DNA of 64,000 bases, from contig NZ_CP022685.1 in NCBI RefSeq assembly GCF_002556545.1, positions 1,178,001-1,242,000 of the forward strand, read 5' to 3'. This document shows, piece by piece, positions 42,152 to 50,890 of this stretch. Below the pieces are notes generated by a model. The model had not been told where the DNA came from, made no database searches, and was given only the letters and a program-made list of their open reading frames with translations. The stretch comes from Streptomyces formicae. Lineage in GTDB: Bacteria; Actinomycetota; Actinomycetes; Streptomycetales; Streptomycetaceae. The translations under genes were made by a program, and so were the position numbers. Each line of letters opens with the position of its first letter. Positions within the stretch are counted from its first letter, which is position 1.

Positions 42152-43279
42152 CGGCGGCAGTGCGGACAGCTCGGCCGCCGCCGCGCGCACCGCGGCGGGT
42201 CCGGACGCGTCGTCGAGGAGGGCCGTGACGGATGCGGCGATCTCCTCGCGCGTCGCCGTGAGGTCCAGCGCGCGGCCGAGACCGAGCCGCGCGAACGCGG
42301 CGGTGTTGTCGGGCTGGTCGCCGAGAACACCGAGGCCCAGGACGGGCGTCGCGCCCTGCACCGCGTCGAGCAGGGACGCCCGGCCGCCGTGCGTCACGAA
42401 CACGTCGGCATGGCGCAGCAGCGCGTGCTGCGGGACATGGCGTACGACGCGGATGCGCGGGTCCGGGCTCCGCAGCCCCTCGGCGAGGCCGCCCGCGGAG
42501 ACGATCGCGTCGCAGTCGACCGTGGCGAGGGCCGCCATGATCTTCCGGTACAGGTCCCCCACGACGGCGCGGAGCCCCGGCATCGCGGTGGTCAGCGTGC
42601 CGAGGCTGGCGTAGACGAGGGGCCGGTCGGAGAGCGGGCGGAGCCACGGGACCGGCCGCTCGGGGGCGGGGCTCCGGTCCCCCGCCACGGTGCGCGCAAC
42701 CGCTCGTGCGGCAGCCGGTGCGTCCTCGTAGAACCACGGGACCGGTGCGGGCGTCAGCAGCGGCGGCGGTACCGGAGCGTCGTCCTGCCCGTACCGCTTG
42801 TGGAGCAGGGTCAGCGCGGGCGCGATGTCGGTGTCCCAGAGGTCGAGGAGCACCGGGCCGAGTCCGTTGTCCGCGGCGACCACGGGCAGATCGAGGACCT
42901 TCGCCGCGAGGTGCGCGCCGGGATCGCTGCATTCGGCGATCACCAGATCGGGGCGGGTCCGCGTCCACGCCGTGATCAGGTCGCGGGCCTTCGCCTCGGC
43001 CGTGTCCGGCCAGAGCCTGCCGAAGACGTACCGGTTGAACGCGGCGTTCCCCGACGCCGTCCAGATCTCGCTCGCCCTTCGCTGCACGGCGGGATCGCAG
43101 GTCCAGTCCGTTCCCGCCCGGTGGAACTCCACGCCGCGCCGCCGGGCTTCGCGGCGGAACATCGGCGGGGCGTGCAGCGCGACGTCGTGGCCCTGTTCGA
43201 GGGCGGGTCCGATGACGAAGTCGAGCGCGGAGACGTGTGAGGGGATCGGTTCGGCGGTGATCGCTATCCGTAAGGTCAC
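42119..43279 (-). CDS. UGT-type glycosyltransferase, TTA codon at codon 3
   Basis: A 386-residue GT-B-fold glycosyltransferase related to macrolide or antibiotic UDP-glycosyltransferases. The donor-binding segment ADVFVTHGGRASLLDAVQGA and GDQPDNTAAFARLGLGRALD lie near residues 300-340. The acceptor is unknown. The third codon is TTA (43273-43271), the codon read by the bldA tRNA in Streptomyces, so expression may wait for development. A strong ribosome site is not obvious (GGGAG in the right region). Its 3' end overlaps the symporter gene by 33 nt. Confidence 0.84.
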   Translation of the reverse strand: MTLRIAITAEPIPSHVSALDFVIGPALEQGHDVALHAPPMFRREARRRGVEFHRAGTDWTCDPAVQRRASEIWTASGNAAFNRYVFGRLWPDTAEAKARDLITAWTRTRPDLVIAECSDPGAHLAAKVLDLPVVAADNGLGPVLLDLWDTDIAPALTLLHKRYGQDDAPVPPPLLTPAPVPWFYEDAPAAARAVARTVAGDRSPAPERPVPWLRPLSDRPLVYASLGTLTTAMPGLRAVVGDLYRKIMAALATVDCDAIVSAGGLAEGLRSPDPRIRVVRHVPQHALLRHADVFVTHGGRASLLDAVQGATPVLGLGVLGDQPDNTAAFARLGLGRALDLTATREEIAASVTALLDDASGPAAVRAAAAELSALPPLDVAELRNGR

Positions 43280-43435
43280 GGGGGCTCCCAGGGGTTCGTG
43301 GACACCACGACCCTGCGGGGTGATCCGGCACGGGTGCCACGAAAGCCGGGCAATTCGGCATGCGGGAACGCGGAAACGGGCTCTGACCAGCCGATATCGA
43401 AGCCGCCTGGAACGCGGGAACGGGACACAACCGCG

Positions 43436-44233
43436 CTAGTCGGACATGTCCCCGGCAGCCGGACGCCAGAACGAGGCGGGCAGCCTACCGACCTCGCGTG
43501 CGGCCTGCTCCAGTTCGGCGGCGACCGGTTCGAGCGCCGTGTAGACCGGATCGCCGTCGGCGGCCATGCGCCGGATGACCTCCGCGTTGGTCCTTGCCCG
43601 GGTGGCGACCACCGTCCCGAACGCGGCGCGGTCGCCTTCGTACCCGTACGCGTCGAGCAGCAGACGCAGCCGCCGGGAGCGGTCGTCGAAGGCGGTGAAG
43701 CCGGTCCGCTCGGCGAACGAGCGCGCGTGCAGGGGCACCCAGGTCAGCGCCATGAAGGCCAGGTCGAACTCGCGGGACGAGGGGCCCGCGGTGTCCCAGT
43801 CGAAGAAGCCGGCGAGGTGCCCGTCGCGCCAGACCGCGTTCCACGGGGCGGCGTCGTGGTGGCCGATGACCAGTCCCGGCCGCCAGGTCTGCCCAGCCAG
43901 CCACCGCGCGTCCCCCGGCGGGACGAAGTCCAGGGTCGCGTCGTGCAGCCGCCTGGCCCACCGGCCCACGCCGACCAGCGCGTCGTCCGAGTACACCCAG
44001 ACGGGCCAGGGCAGTTCCTCGCCCGCCGTCTCGCCTTCGAGGTGGGTCAGGACCTCGCGCCCCTGGTCGTCCAGGCCGAGGACCCGTGGCGCGCCCGCCA
44101 CCCCGGCCGCCTCCAGGTGGCGCAGCACCGCGTGCACCGCGGGTGTCCACGGCTGTACGGGGCGGTGCACCGCGTCACCGCGGCGCACCGCTCCGACCGT
44201 CCTGCCCCCGGGCAACCGCCGCTCGTCCGCCAT
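43436..44233 (-). CDS. Aminoglycoside phosphotransferase-fold protein
   Basis: A 265-residue protein of the APH/choline-kinase fold. The catalytic loop is VIGHHDAAPWNAVW (HxDxxxxN type, near residue 121) and the metal-binding motif is FFDWDTAG about 25 residues on. It may phosphorylate an aminoglycoside, a macrolide or another hydroxyl substrate; the target is unknown and a drug-resistance function is not shown by sequence. The ATG is at 44233. It lies next to the glycosyltransferase gene, which is on the same strand and 156 nt downstream. Confidence 0.8.
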   Translation of the reverse strand: MADERRLPGGRTVGAVRRGDAVHRPVQPWTPAVHAVLRHLEAAGVAGAPRVLGLDDQGREVLTHLEGETAGEELPWPVWVYSDDALVGVGRWARRLHDATLDFVPPGDARWLAGQTWRPGLVIGHHDAAPWNAVWRDGHLAGFFDWDTAGPSSREFDLAFMALTWVPLHARSFAERTGFTAFDDRSRRLRLLLDAYGYEGDRAAFGTVVATRARTNAEVIRRMAADGDPVYTALEPVAAELEQAAREVGRLPASFWRPAAGDMSD

Positions 44234-44390
44234 GCCACGGTTCTAGCGCAGCGGGACCGCTCGCGCAGCCGCATTTCCCGGGCGGGCCCCTGGGTCAGTC
44301 ACCGCGGCCCCACAACCGGTGCCTCGCACCACGGCCCTGACCAGCGATCGCGCGGCGCGTGACGCCGCGTGGACCCGCCGCACCCCTCGG

Positions 44391-44406
44391 ATTGGTCTAG
44401 TCCATA
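44391..44406 (+). promoter_or_regulatory. DasR-like box 1 of the GH18 chitinase
   Basis: ATTGGTCTAGTCCATA matches 12 of the 14 fixed positions of the DasR element consensus ANTGGTCTAGACCANT. It lies 130 bp upstream of the chitinase start. Confidence 0.65.
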
Positions 44407-44418
44407 TATGGTTCAAGA

Positions 44419-44434
44419 TTTGGTTCAGACCATT
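44419..44434 (+). promoter_or_regulatory. DasR-like box 2 overlapping the chitinase -35
   Basis: TTTGGTTCAGACCATT matches 11 of 14 fixed positions. Its last bases overlap a -35-like TTGACA (44433-44438); a -10-like TACTCC is about 18 bp further on. Two boxes close together at a chitinase promoter are expected for DasR or a related repressor. Confidence 0.6.
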
Positions 44435-44520
44435 GACATGCCTATGACCACAGGGCTACTCCGTAGGGCAACGCCAGTGCGTCACACCACAGTTGACGCC
44501 TCCTCACCTCTTGGATGGCC

Positions 44521-46044
44521 ATGAGACGTATGCGTTCCCTCCGTGCCGCTCTCACCGCGGCGGCCACCGCAGTGGCCGCTCTGGGCCTGACCGCGATCTC
44601 GGGCGCCCCCGCCCAGGCCGCGACCCCGCTCCCCGCCCGTGTCTTCGCCCCCTACTTCGAGTCCTGGACGGGCGAGAGCCCCGCCGCGCTCAGCGCCCAG
44701 TCCGGCGCCAAGCACCTGACGATGGCGTTCCTCCAGACGGCGACCAAGGGCTCCTGCACCGCGTACTGGAACGGCGACACCTCCCTGCCCGTCGCCCAGC
44801 AGTCCTTCGGCGCCGACATCAAGACGATCCAGGGGCGCGGCGGCGACGTCATCCCCTCCTTCGGCGGCTACACGGCGGACACCACAGGAACCGAGATCGC
44901 CGACAGTTGCAGCGACGTCGACCAGATCGCCGCCGTCTACGAGAAGGTCATCACGACCTACGACATCCCGCGGCTCGACATGGACATCGAGGTCGACGCG
45001 CTGGACAACAGCGCGGGCGTCGACCGGCGCAACAAGGCGATCAAGAAGGTCCAGGACTGGGCCACCGCGAACGGCCGCAAGCTGGAGATCTCCTACACCC
45101 TGCCGACGACGACCACGGGCCTGGCGCCCAGCGGTCTCGCCGTACTGAAGAACGCCGTCACCAACGGCGCGCGGATCGACGTCGTCAACCTCATGACGTT
45201 CGACTACTACGACAACGCGACGCACGATATGGCGCAGGACACCAAGACCGCCGCCCAGGGCCTCTACGACCAGCTCGCCAAGCTCTACCCGAGCAAGAGC
45301 CCGGCCCAGCTCTGGGGCATGATCGGCGTCACCGAGATGCCCGGCGTCGACGACTTCGGCCCCGCCGAGACCTTCACCCTCGCCAACGCCAGGCAGGTGT
45401 ACGACTGGGCGGTCGCCAAGGGGATCAACATGATCTCCTTCTGGGCACTCCAGCGTGACAACGGAGGCTGCCCCGGCGGCGGCGCCAGGGACAACTGCTC
45501 CGGCATCGAGCAGAACACCTGGGACTTCACCCACGTCTTCGCGCCCTTCACCAGTGGCGGCACCGTGCCGAGCGACGACTTCTCGCTCGCCGTGTCCCCG
45601 GCATCCGCGACCGTCAAGGCCGGCGCCTCCGCCACCAGCACCGTGAAGACCTCGGTGACCGCGGGCAGCGCCCAGACCGTGAAGCTGACCGCGAGCGGCG
45701 CACCCGCAGGCGTCACCGCCTCGCTCAGCCCCGCGTCGGTGACGGCGGGCGGGAGTTCGACGCTCACGCTCGCCACGACGGCGGCGGCGGTCAACGGCAC
45801 GTACGAGATCACCGTCAGCGGCGCGAGCCCGTCGGCCGCGCACTCGGCGACGTTCTCCCTGACCATCACCGGCGGCAGCGGCAACCAGTGCACGGCCGCG
45901 CCCTGGTCCTCCGGCACGATCTACACCGGTGGCCAGCAGGTCTCCCACAAGGGCCACACCTGGAAGGCCAAGTGGTGGACGACCGGCGAGGAGCCCGGCA
46001 CCACCGGAGAGTGGGGCGTGTGGCAGGACCTCGGGGCCTGCTGA
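44521..46044 (+). CDS. Secreted GH18 chitinase with C-terminal CBM5/12-type domain
   Basis: A 507-residue secreted protein. The signal sequence ends near APAQAATP. The GH18 domain covers about residues 36-345; its catalytic signature is PRLDMDIE, with Asp 153, Asp 155 and Glu 157. A Ser/Thr/Ala-rich Ig-like stretch follows (about 357-455), and the final ~50 residues (CTAAPWSSGTIYTGGQQVSH, then ending WGVWQDLGAC) look like a chitin-binding CBM5/12 module. It cleaves chitin or chito-oligomers. Two DasR-like boxes lie upstream. An ATG two codons earlier (44515) is the alternative start. Confidence 0.9.
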   Translation: MRRMRSLRAALTAAATAVAALGLTAISGAPAQAATPLPARVFAPYFESWTGESPAALSAQSGAKHLTMAFLQTATKGSCTAYWNGDTSLPVAQQSFGADIKTIQGRGGDVIPSFGGYTADTTGTEIADSCSDVDQIAAVYEKVITTYDIPRLDMDIEVDALDNSAGVDRRNKAIKKVQDWATANGRKLEISYTLPTTTTGLAPSGLAVLKNAVTNGARIDVVNLMTFDYYDNATHDMAQDTKTAAQGLYDQLAKLYPSKSPAQLWGMIGVTEMPGVDDFGPAETFTLANARQVYDWAVAKGINMISFWALQRDNGGCPGGGARDNCSGIEQNTWDFTHVFAPFTSGGTVPSDDFSLAVSPASATVKAGASATSTVKTSVTAGSAQTVKLTASGAPAGVTASLSPASVTAGGSSTLTLATTAAAVNGTYEITVSGASPSAAHSATFSLTITGGSGNQCTAAPWSSGTIYTGGQQVSHKGHTWKAKWWTTGEEPGTTGEWGVWQDLGAC

Positions 46045-46084
46045 TTCCCGCACCGCACCGCACCACTCCGCGCACCGCACCACT

Positions 46085-46117
46085 CCGTGCCGGGACCGCT
46101 CGACGGTCCCGGCACGG
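46085..46117. terminator. Bidirectional terminator
   Basis: Perfect 14-bp stem CCGTGCCGGGACCG (46085-46098) with its partner 46104-46117, 5-nt loop CTCGA, between the convergent chitinase and GNAT genes. Confidence 0.85.
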
Positions 46118-46118
46118 G

Positions 46119-47057
46119 TCACGCCCGGCGGATCAACTCCCAGGTGTCCACCGCGTAGTCCACGCCCATCCCGTGCCGCGCGTACAGACCGGGCGCGCCG
46201 CTGCTGTTGTCCGTGTCCACGCCGAGGCCGATCCGGTCGCGGCCGAGCGCCGCGTAGTGCCCGAAGGCGTGGCGCAGCAGATGACCGCCGAGGCCCCTGC
46301 GGCGGGCCTTGCTCAGTACGGCGATGTTGCTGATCCAGCCCATCGAAGGGCGATCGTCGTGGGTGCGCAGGACCGCGGCATCGCCGATGCCCTCGACGTG
46401 CGCGACCCAGACGAGGGACCAGTCGGCCCGGGCGCCGTCGGTGTCGTCGAGCCACTGCTCGTACGTGCGCGCCGTGAAGTCGAAGTGGTCGGTCATGGAC
46501 TCCTGGAGCAGCGCGTGGGCGATGCGGCGGTCCTCTTCGGCGAGGCAGGGGCGCAGCGTGACGCCGGGCGGCGGTTCCGGCAGCGGGTCGGCGGCGGTGG
46601 AGAGCGCGCGGGCCAGCACGTGGTAGCGGCGCACCGTGCGCCAGCCTCGCTCGCGCAGCGCGTCCAGGTCGATGGTGGGGGCGGTGTTCAGGTGCAGGTG
46701 CACCACCGCTCGCCGCGCCCCGTTGGCCGCCGCGCGCCGCGCCGCCTGGGCCTCCAGGAGGTCGAACAGGTGCAGGGCGCCGGGGAGTTCGCCGGGCAGC
46801 ACGTAGTGGTCGGCGTCGATGCGCTCGCCGCCCGACTCGTCCCACAGCAGGGCGTACCCGACGAGGCGTTCCCCGTCGAAGAGCAGCCAGGAGTTGCGCT
46901 CCAGGTCCGCGTCCGGATGCTTCAAGTCCGCGCGGACTTCGGCCAGTTCGGTGTCTGCGCGGCCTATTTCCAGGAGGTCGACCTCGTTGAGCAGGGCGCA
47001 GATCGCCGCCGCGTCGTCGAGCGTCGCCGGGCGCACGGTGCGGTCGGGCGGATTCAT
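46119..47057 (-). CDS. Tandem GNAT acetyltransferase
   Basis: A 312-residue protein with two GNAT domains: the first starts VRPATLDDAAAICALLNEVD, the second carries the acetyl-CoA motif KARRRGLGGHLLRHAFGHYA near residue 250, followed by IGLGVDTDNSSGAPGLYARH. The tandem organisation resembles mycothiol synthase MshD, but the substrate is unknown. The second domain shows the clearer acetyl-CoA site. The ATG at 47057 has no clear ribosome site. Confidence 0.82.
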   Translation of the reverse strand: MNPPDRTVRPATLDDAAAICALLNEVDLLEIGRADTELAEVRADLKHPDADLERNSWLLFDGERLVGYALLWDESGGERIDADHYVLPGELPGALHLFDLLEAQAARRAAANGARRAVVHLHLNTAPTIDLDALRERGWRTVRRYHVLARALSTAADPLPEPPPGVTLRPCLAEEDRRIAHALLQESMTDHFDFTARTYEQWLDDTDGARADWSLVWVAHVEGIGDAAVLRTHDDRPSMGWISNIAVLSKARRRGLGGHLLRHAFGHYAALGRDRIGLGVDTDNSSGAPGLYARHGMGVDYAVDTWELIRRA

Positions 47058-47130
47058 GGGCCCACTCTCCGCCGCCGCGCACCCGGCCCGCAACGGACTT
47101 TTCCCGCGCCCCCGGTGCGGTCCCGTCCGC

Positions 47131-47934
47131 TCAGACCGCGATCACCTTGACCCCCGCGTCGGCCAGCGCGGCCGAGGTCTCTGCGGAGACGTTGACGTCG
47201 GTCACCAGGATGTCGACCCGCTCCAGGCCGCAGATCCTGGCGAAGGCGCGCCTGCCGAGCTTGCTGGAGTCGGTCGCCACGATGACGCGGTTCGCCCGCT
47301 CGGCGAGGCGCCTGCTCACCCCGGCCTCGTCCTCGTGGTGGGCCATGACGCCGAGCTGCGCGTCCACGCCGTCCACCCCGAGGACGGCGGCGTCGAGCAC
47401 GACTTCGTTGAGTACGCCGCTGGTCAGCGGGCCGACGAGCTCGTACGTCGTCGGGCGTGCCACACCCCCGGTGGACACGGTCTTGATCTGCGGGCGGACG
47501 GCGAGCTCGGCCGCGATGTTCAGGGCGTTGGTCACGACGGTGAGCGCGGGTGCCGACGCGGCCGCCTCGCCGTCCTCGCGGGGCCCGCCGCCGAAGCGCA
47601 GCGCGAGGACCCGGGCGACCTCGGTGGTCGTCGTGCCGCCGTTCAGGCCCACCACCTCGCGGTCGCCGACCAGATCGGCGACGGCGGCGGCGATGCGCTG
47701 CTTCTCGGGGGCGCGCCGGGACGACTTGTAGCGCAGGGGCAGTTCGTAGGAGACGCCGTGGGCGATCGCGCCGCCGCGCGTGCGGACCAGCATCTGCTGT
47801 TCGGCGAGCTCGTCGAGGTCCCTGCGGATGGTGGCGCTGGAGACCTCCAGCGTGCCCGCGGCCTCCTCCACGTCGAGGCGGCCCTCGGCGGCCAGCAGTT
47901 CGAGGAGCGCGTTCCAGCGCTCGCGTTTGGACAT
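47131..47934 (-). CDS. DeoR/GlpR-family repressor
   Basis: A 267-residue regulator with the DeoR helix-turn-helix at residues 19-45 (RLDVEEAAGTLEVSSATIRR) and the phosphosugar-binding domain with GLNGGTTTTEVARVL and TNALNIAAELA. It most likely responds to a sugar phosphate from the divergent SIS/aldolase operon. AAGGAG precedes the ATG at 47934. It resembles AgaR-type repressors of amino-sugar operons by context; this is not proved by sequence alone. Confidence 0.87.
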   Translation of the reverse strand: MSKRERWNALLELLAAEGRLDVEEAAGTLEVSSATIRRDLDELAEQQMLVRTRGGAIAHGVSYELPLRYKSSRRAPEKQRIAAAVADLVGDREVVGLNGGTTTTEVARVLALRFGGGPREDGEAAASAPALTVVTNALNIAAELAVRPQIKTVSTGGVARPTTYELVGPLTSGVLNEVVLDAAVLGVDGVDAQLGVMAHHEDEAGVSRRLAERANRVIVATDSSKLGRRAFARICGLERVDILVTDVNVSAETSAALADAGVKVIAV

Positions 47935-48050
47935 CGTCGGGTTTCTCCTTGCCTCCGGCCGTACCCCTCCGGGCACTCACTGATCGTAATCGGCCCGATC
48001 CACGTGCATGCCGAGTGCGCGATTCTGCACTTTTGATCTCTGTTACAAGC

Positions 48051-48066
48051 ACATCTTGACATCTTG
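48051..48066 (+). promoter_or_regulatory. Direct repeat, candidate DeoR operator
   Basis: Two tandem copies of ACATCTTG (48051-48058 and 48059-48066) in the divergent region between the DeoR and SIS genes, overlapping a TTGACA (48056-48061). DeoR-type repressors often bind direct repeats; no second evidence. Confidence 0.45.
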
Positions 48067-48133
48067 AGTGTTCGTACGACAGCGTTCTCCGCGCATGAGA
48101 GGCCCCATCCGACCCGTATCGAGGAGCTCAGCC

Positions 48134-49084
48134 ATGTCCGCCCCTGACGCCTGCCGTACGACGCTGGAGATCGATTCCCAACCGGAGACCTGGCGCCGGG
48201 TCACCGATTCGGTCGGCGGATTCGCCGCCGCACTGCCCCGGCGCGGCGAGCGCGTGGCCGTCGTCGGCTGCGGCACCTCCTGGTTCATGGCCCTCGCCTA
48301 CGCCCAGCTGCGCGAGAGCGGCGGACACGGCGAGACGGACGCCTTCGCCGCCTCCGAGTTCCCCACCGGGCGTACGTACGACCGCGTCCTGGCGATCACC
48401 AGGTCCGGGACCACCACCGAGGTGCTCGACCTGCTCGCCTCGGTGAAGGGCACCGTGCCCACCGCGGCGATCACCGCGGACCCGAAGACCGAGGTCATGG
48501 AACTCGCCGACGCGGTGGCCGTCCTGGACTTCGCCGACGAGGAGTCGGTGGTCCAGACGCGCTTCGCCACCACCGTCATCGCGCTGCTGCGCGCCCACCT
48601 GGAGGCGGAGGGCGCACTGCCGGACGGAGTGCTTCCGATGGACCGGGCGATCGCGGACGCCGAGCGCGCCGTCGCCACGCCGCTGGCCCCCGAGGTATGC
48701 GCCGCCGAGCAGTTCACCTTCCTCGGCACCGGCTGGACCTACGGGCTCGCCCTGGAGGCCGGGCTCAAGATGCGCGAGGCCGCGGGCGCCTGGACCGAGT
48801 CGTACCCGGCGATGGAGTACCGGCACGGGCCCATCAGCATCACCGGACCCGGCCGGGTGGCCTGGCTGTTCGGCGCGGCGCCGCAGGGCCTCGCCGACGA
48901 CGTCGACCGGGTCGGAGGCACCTTCGTCGCGGCGTCCGGTGACGCCGCCGACGCCCTGGACCCGCTGGCCGACCTGATCCTCGCCCAGCGCCTCGCCGTG
49001 GTGATCGCGCAGGGCCGCGGCTACGACCCGGACCGCCCGCGCAACCTCACCCGGTCCGTGGTCCTCGACCACGGCCAGGACTGA
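48134..49084 (+). CDS. SIS-domain sugar isomerase/deaminase (AgaS-like)
   Basis: A 316-residue protein with two SIS domains, as in AgaS, GlmS isomerase domains and FrlB. The first starts VAVVGCGTSWFMALAYAQLR, with the phosphosugar loop AITRSGTTTEVLDLL; the second has FLGTGWTYGLALEAGLKMRE and YRHGPISITGPG. AgaS deaminates galactosamine-6-phosphate; FrlB removes amino acids from glycated sugars. The partner aldolase gene nine bases downstream favours a ketose-phosphate product. The ATG follows GAGGAG. Confidence 0.83.
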   Translation: MSAPDACRTTLEIDSQPETWRRVTDSVGGFAAALPRRGERVAVVGCGTSWFMALAYAQLRESGGHGETDAFAASEFPTGRTYDRVLAITRSGTTTEVLDLLASVKGTVPTAAITADPKTEVMELADAVAVLDFADEESVVQTRFATTVIALLRAHLEAEGALPDGVLPMDRAIADAERAVATPLAPEVCAAEQFTFLGTGWTYGLALEAGLKMREAAGAWTESYPAMEYRHGPISITGPGRVAWLFGAAPQGLADDVDRVGGTFVAASGDAADALDPLADLILAQRLAVVIAQGRGYDPDRPRNLTRSVVLDHGQD

Positions 49085-49092
49085 GAGCAGCC

Positions 49093-49929
49093 ATGCCCCT
49101 GTCCCCCACCGGCGACATCACCGGCGCCGCCCACGCGCGGCGATCCGGTGTCGGCGCCTTCAACGTCGTACAGATCGAGCACGCCGAAGCGATCGTGGCG
49201 GGCGCCGAGCGCGCCGGGCTGCCCGTCGTGCTCCAGATCAGCGAGAACACCGCCCGCTACCACGGCGGGCTCGCGCCCGTCGGACTCGCCTCGCTCTCGC
49301 TCGCCCGTGCCGCGCGCGTCCCCGTGGCCGTCCACCTCGATCACGCCGAGTCGGCCGAGCTGGTCCGCGAGGCCGTCGAACTCGGCTTCACCTCGGTGAT
49401 GTTCGACGCGTCCAAGCTGCCGTACGAGGAGAACGTGGCGGCCACCCGGGCGATCACCGAGTTCTGCCACCGCTCCGACGTCTGGGTGGAGGCGGAGCTC
49501 GGCGAGGTCGGCGGCAAGGACGGGGCGCACGCCCCCGGGGTGCGCACGGACCCCGCCGAGGCCCGCGCGTTCACCGGGGCGACCGGCGTGGACGCACTCG
49601 CCGTCGCCGTGGGCAGCTCGCACGCCATGCTCACCCGGGACGCCGTGCTCGACTTCGCGCTCATCGAGCGGCTGCGGGCGGCGATCGGCGTGCCGCTGGT
49701 GCTGCACGGCTCGTCGGGCGTCGGCGACAGCGACCTGGCCAAGGCGGTCGCGGCCGGGATGACCAAGGTGAACATATCCACGCACCTCAACAAGCTGTTC
49801 ACGCGGACGGTGCGCGAACAGCTGGCCGCGCAACCGGAGGTGGCGGACCCGCGCAAGTACCTGGGCCCGGCCCGTACCGCCGTGGAGTTCGAGGTGGCAC
49901 GACTCATCGGCGTACTGCACCGGGACTGA
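49093..49929 (+). CDS. Class II ketose-bisphosphate aldolase
   Basis: A 278-residue zinc-dependent aldolase of the fructose/tagatose-bisphosphate type (GatY/KbaY group). The zinc-binding His is in VAVHLDHAES, an acidic site in VEAELGEVGGKDG, and the phosphate-binding segments are LVLHGSSGVGDSDLAKAV and TKVNISTHLNKLF. It would split a ketose-1,6-bisphosphate into dihydroxyacetone phosphate and glyceraldehyde-3-phosphate. No matching kinase gene is in the window. It is operonic with the SIS gene (9-nt gap). Confidence 0.88.
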   Translation: MPLSPTGDITGAAHARRSGVGAFNVVQIEHAEAIVAGAERAGLPVVLQISENTARYHGGLAPVGLASLSLARAARVPVAVHLDHAESAELVREAVELGFTSVMFDASKLPYEENVAATRAITEFCHRSDVWVEAELGEVGGKDGAHAPGVRTDPAEARAFTGATGVDALAVAVGSSHAMLTRDAVLDFALIERLRAAIGVPLVLHGSSGVGDSDLAKAVAAGMTKVNISTHLNKLFTRTVREQLAAQPEVADPRKYLGPARTAVEFEVARLIGVLHRD

Positions 49930-49941
49930 CCGCGTACGACA

Positions 49942-49985
49942 CAGGGGTTGGCGCCGACCGTCATGACGGTCGGCGCCAACCCCTG
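49942..49985. terminator. Perfect 44-nt palindrome, bidirectional terminator
   Basis: The two 22-nt halves are exact reverse complements, from CAGGGGTTGGCGCCGACC to its mirror, with no loop. It lies between the convergent aldolase and permease genes and probably terminates both. Confidence 0.85.
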
Positions 49986-49996
49986 CGTCCTGTCCC

Positions 49997-50890
49997 TTAC
50001 TTGACCGCCCCCGCGGTCATCCCCGCCCGCCAGAAGCGCTGGAGCACGACGAAGGCGATGATCAGCGGAATGACGGAGATCAGCGAGCCGATGACCACCA
50101 GCGGCGCGGGGACGGCGACGCCGTGGCTGGCGTTCCAGCCGACCAGGCCGACGGTGACCGGCTGGAGTTCGTCGTCGCCGAGCACCATGGCGGGCAGCAG
50201 GTAGTTGTTCCAGATGTCGACGAACTGGAAGAGGAAGATCGTCACGAGCGCGGGCAGCATCATCGGCACGCCGATGGTCCGGAAGATCCTGAACTCCCCC
50301 GCCCCGTCGAGCCTGCCCGCCTCGATCACCTCGTCCGGCACCGACTGGGCCGCGAAGATGCGCGCCAGATAGACGCCGAACGGGCTGACGACGCTGGGCA
50401 GCAGCACGGCGAGCGGATTGTTGATCAGGCCGACCCCGGAGAACATCAGGTACAGCGGGAGCGTGAAGAGGATCTTCGGTACGAGTACGGCGGCGAGCAC
50501 CGTGCCGAACAGCAGCCCCTTGCCCCGGAATTCGTACTTCGCGAGGAGGTAGCCCGCCATCGCGGAGAGCAGGGTGCCGACCAGCGCGCCGACACCGCAG
50601 TACAGCACGCTGTTGAGCATCCAGCGCCAGAAGATGCCGTCGTTCTGCGCGGTCAGCCTGCTGAGGTTGTCGAAGAGCCCGAACCCGTCGAACCACAGGC
50701 CGCTCCCGCTGAACTGCCGTCCGAACGGCTTGGTGACCGAGACCAGGAGCCACCACAGCGGGAAGAGGAAGTAGGCGGTGGAGATCAGCAGGACGGCCAG
50801 GACGACGCCACGGCTCGCGGCGGTCGTGTCGCGTCTCGCCCCGGCCTTCACCCCTGCCGTGGAGTTCGCTCGCGTCACGGCGGCACTCAT
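49997..50890 (-). CDS. Sugar ABC importer permease, MalG type
   Basis: A 297-residue permease with six transmembrane segments and the coupling motif EAGRLDGAGEFRIFRTIGVP near residue 200. The start overlaps the MalF-type permease stop by ATGA. There is no ATP-binding gene in the operon; in Streptomyces such CUT1 importers commonly share the MsiK ATPase encoded elsewhere. Confidence 0.9.
   Translation of the reverse strand: MSAAVTRANSTAGVKAGARRDTTAASRGVVLAVLLISTAYFLFPLWWLLVSVTKPFGRQFSGSGLWFDGFGLFDNLSRLTAQNDGIFWRWMLNSVLYCGVGALVGTLLSAMAGYLLAKYEFRGKGLLFGTVLAAVLVPKILFTLPLYLMFSGVGLINNPLAVLLPSVVSPFGVYLARIFAAQSVPDEVIEAGRLDGAGEFRIFRTIGVPMMLPALVTIFLFQFVDIWNNYLLPAMVLGDDELQPVTVGLVGWNASHGVAVPAPLVVIGSLISVIPLIIAFVVLQRFWRAGMTAGAVK

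Noticed and set aside
42119-44233. Antibiotic resistance or biosynthesis cluster around the glycosyltransferase and phosphotransferase-fold genes
   Set aside because: Only two genes, no polyketide, peptide or other scaffold genes nearby. The families alone do not show such a role.
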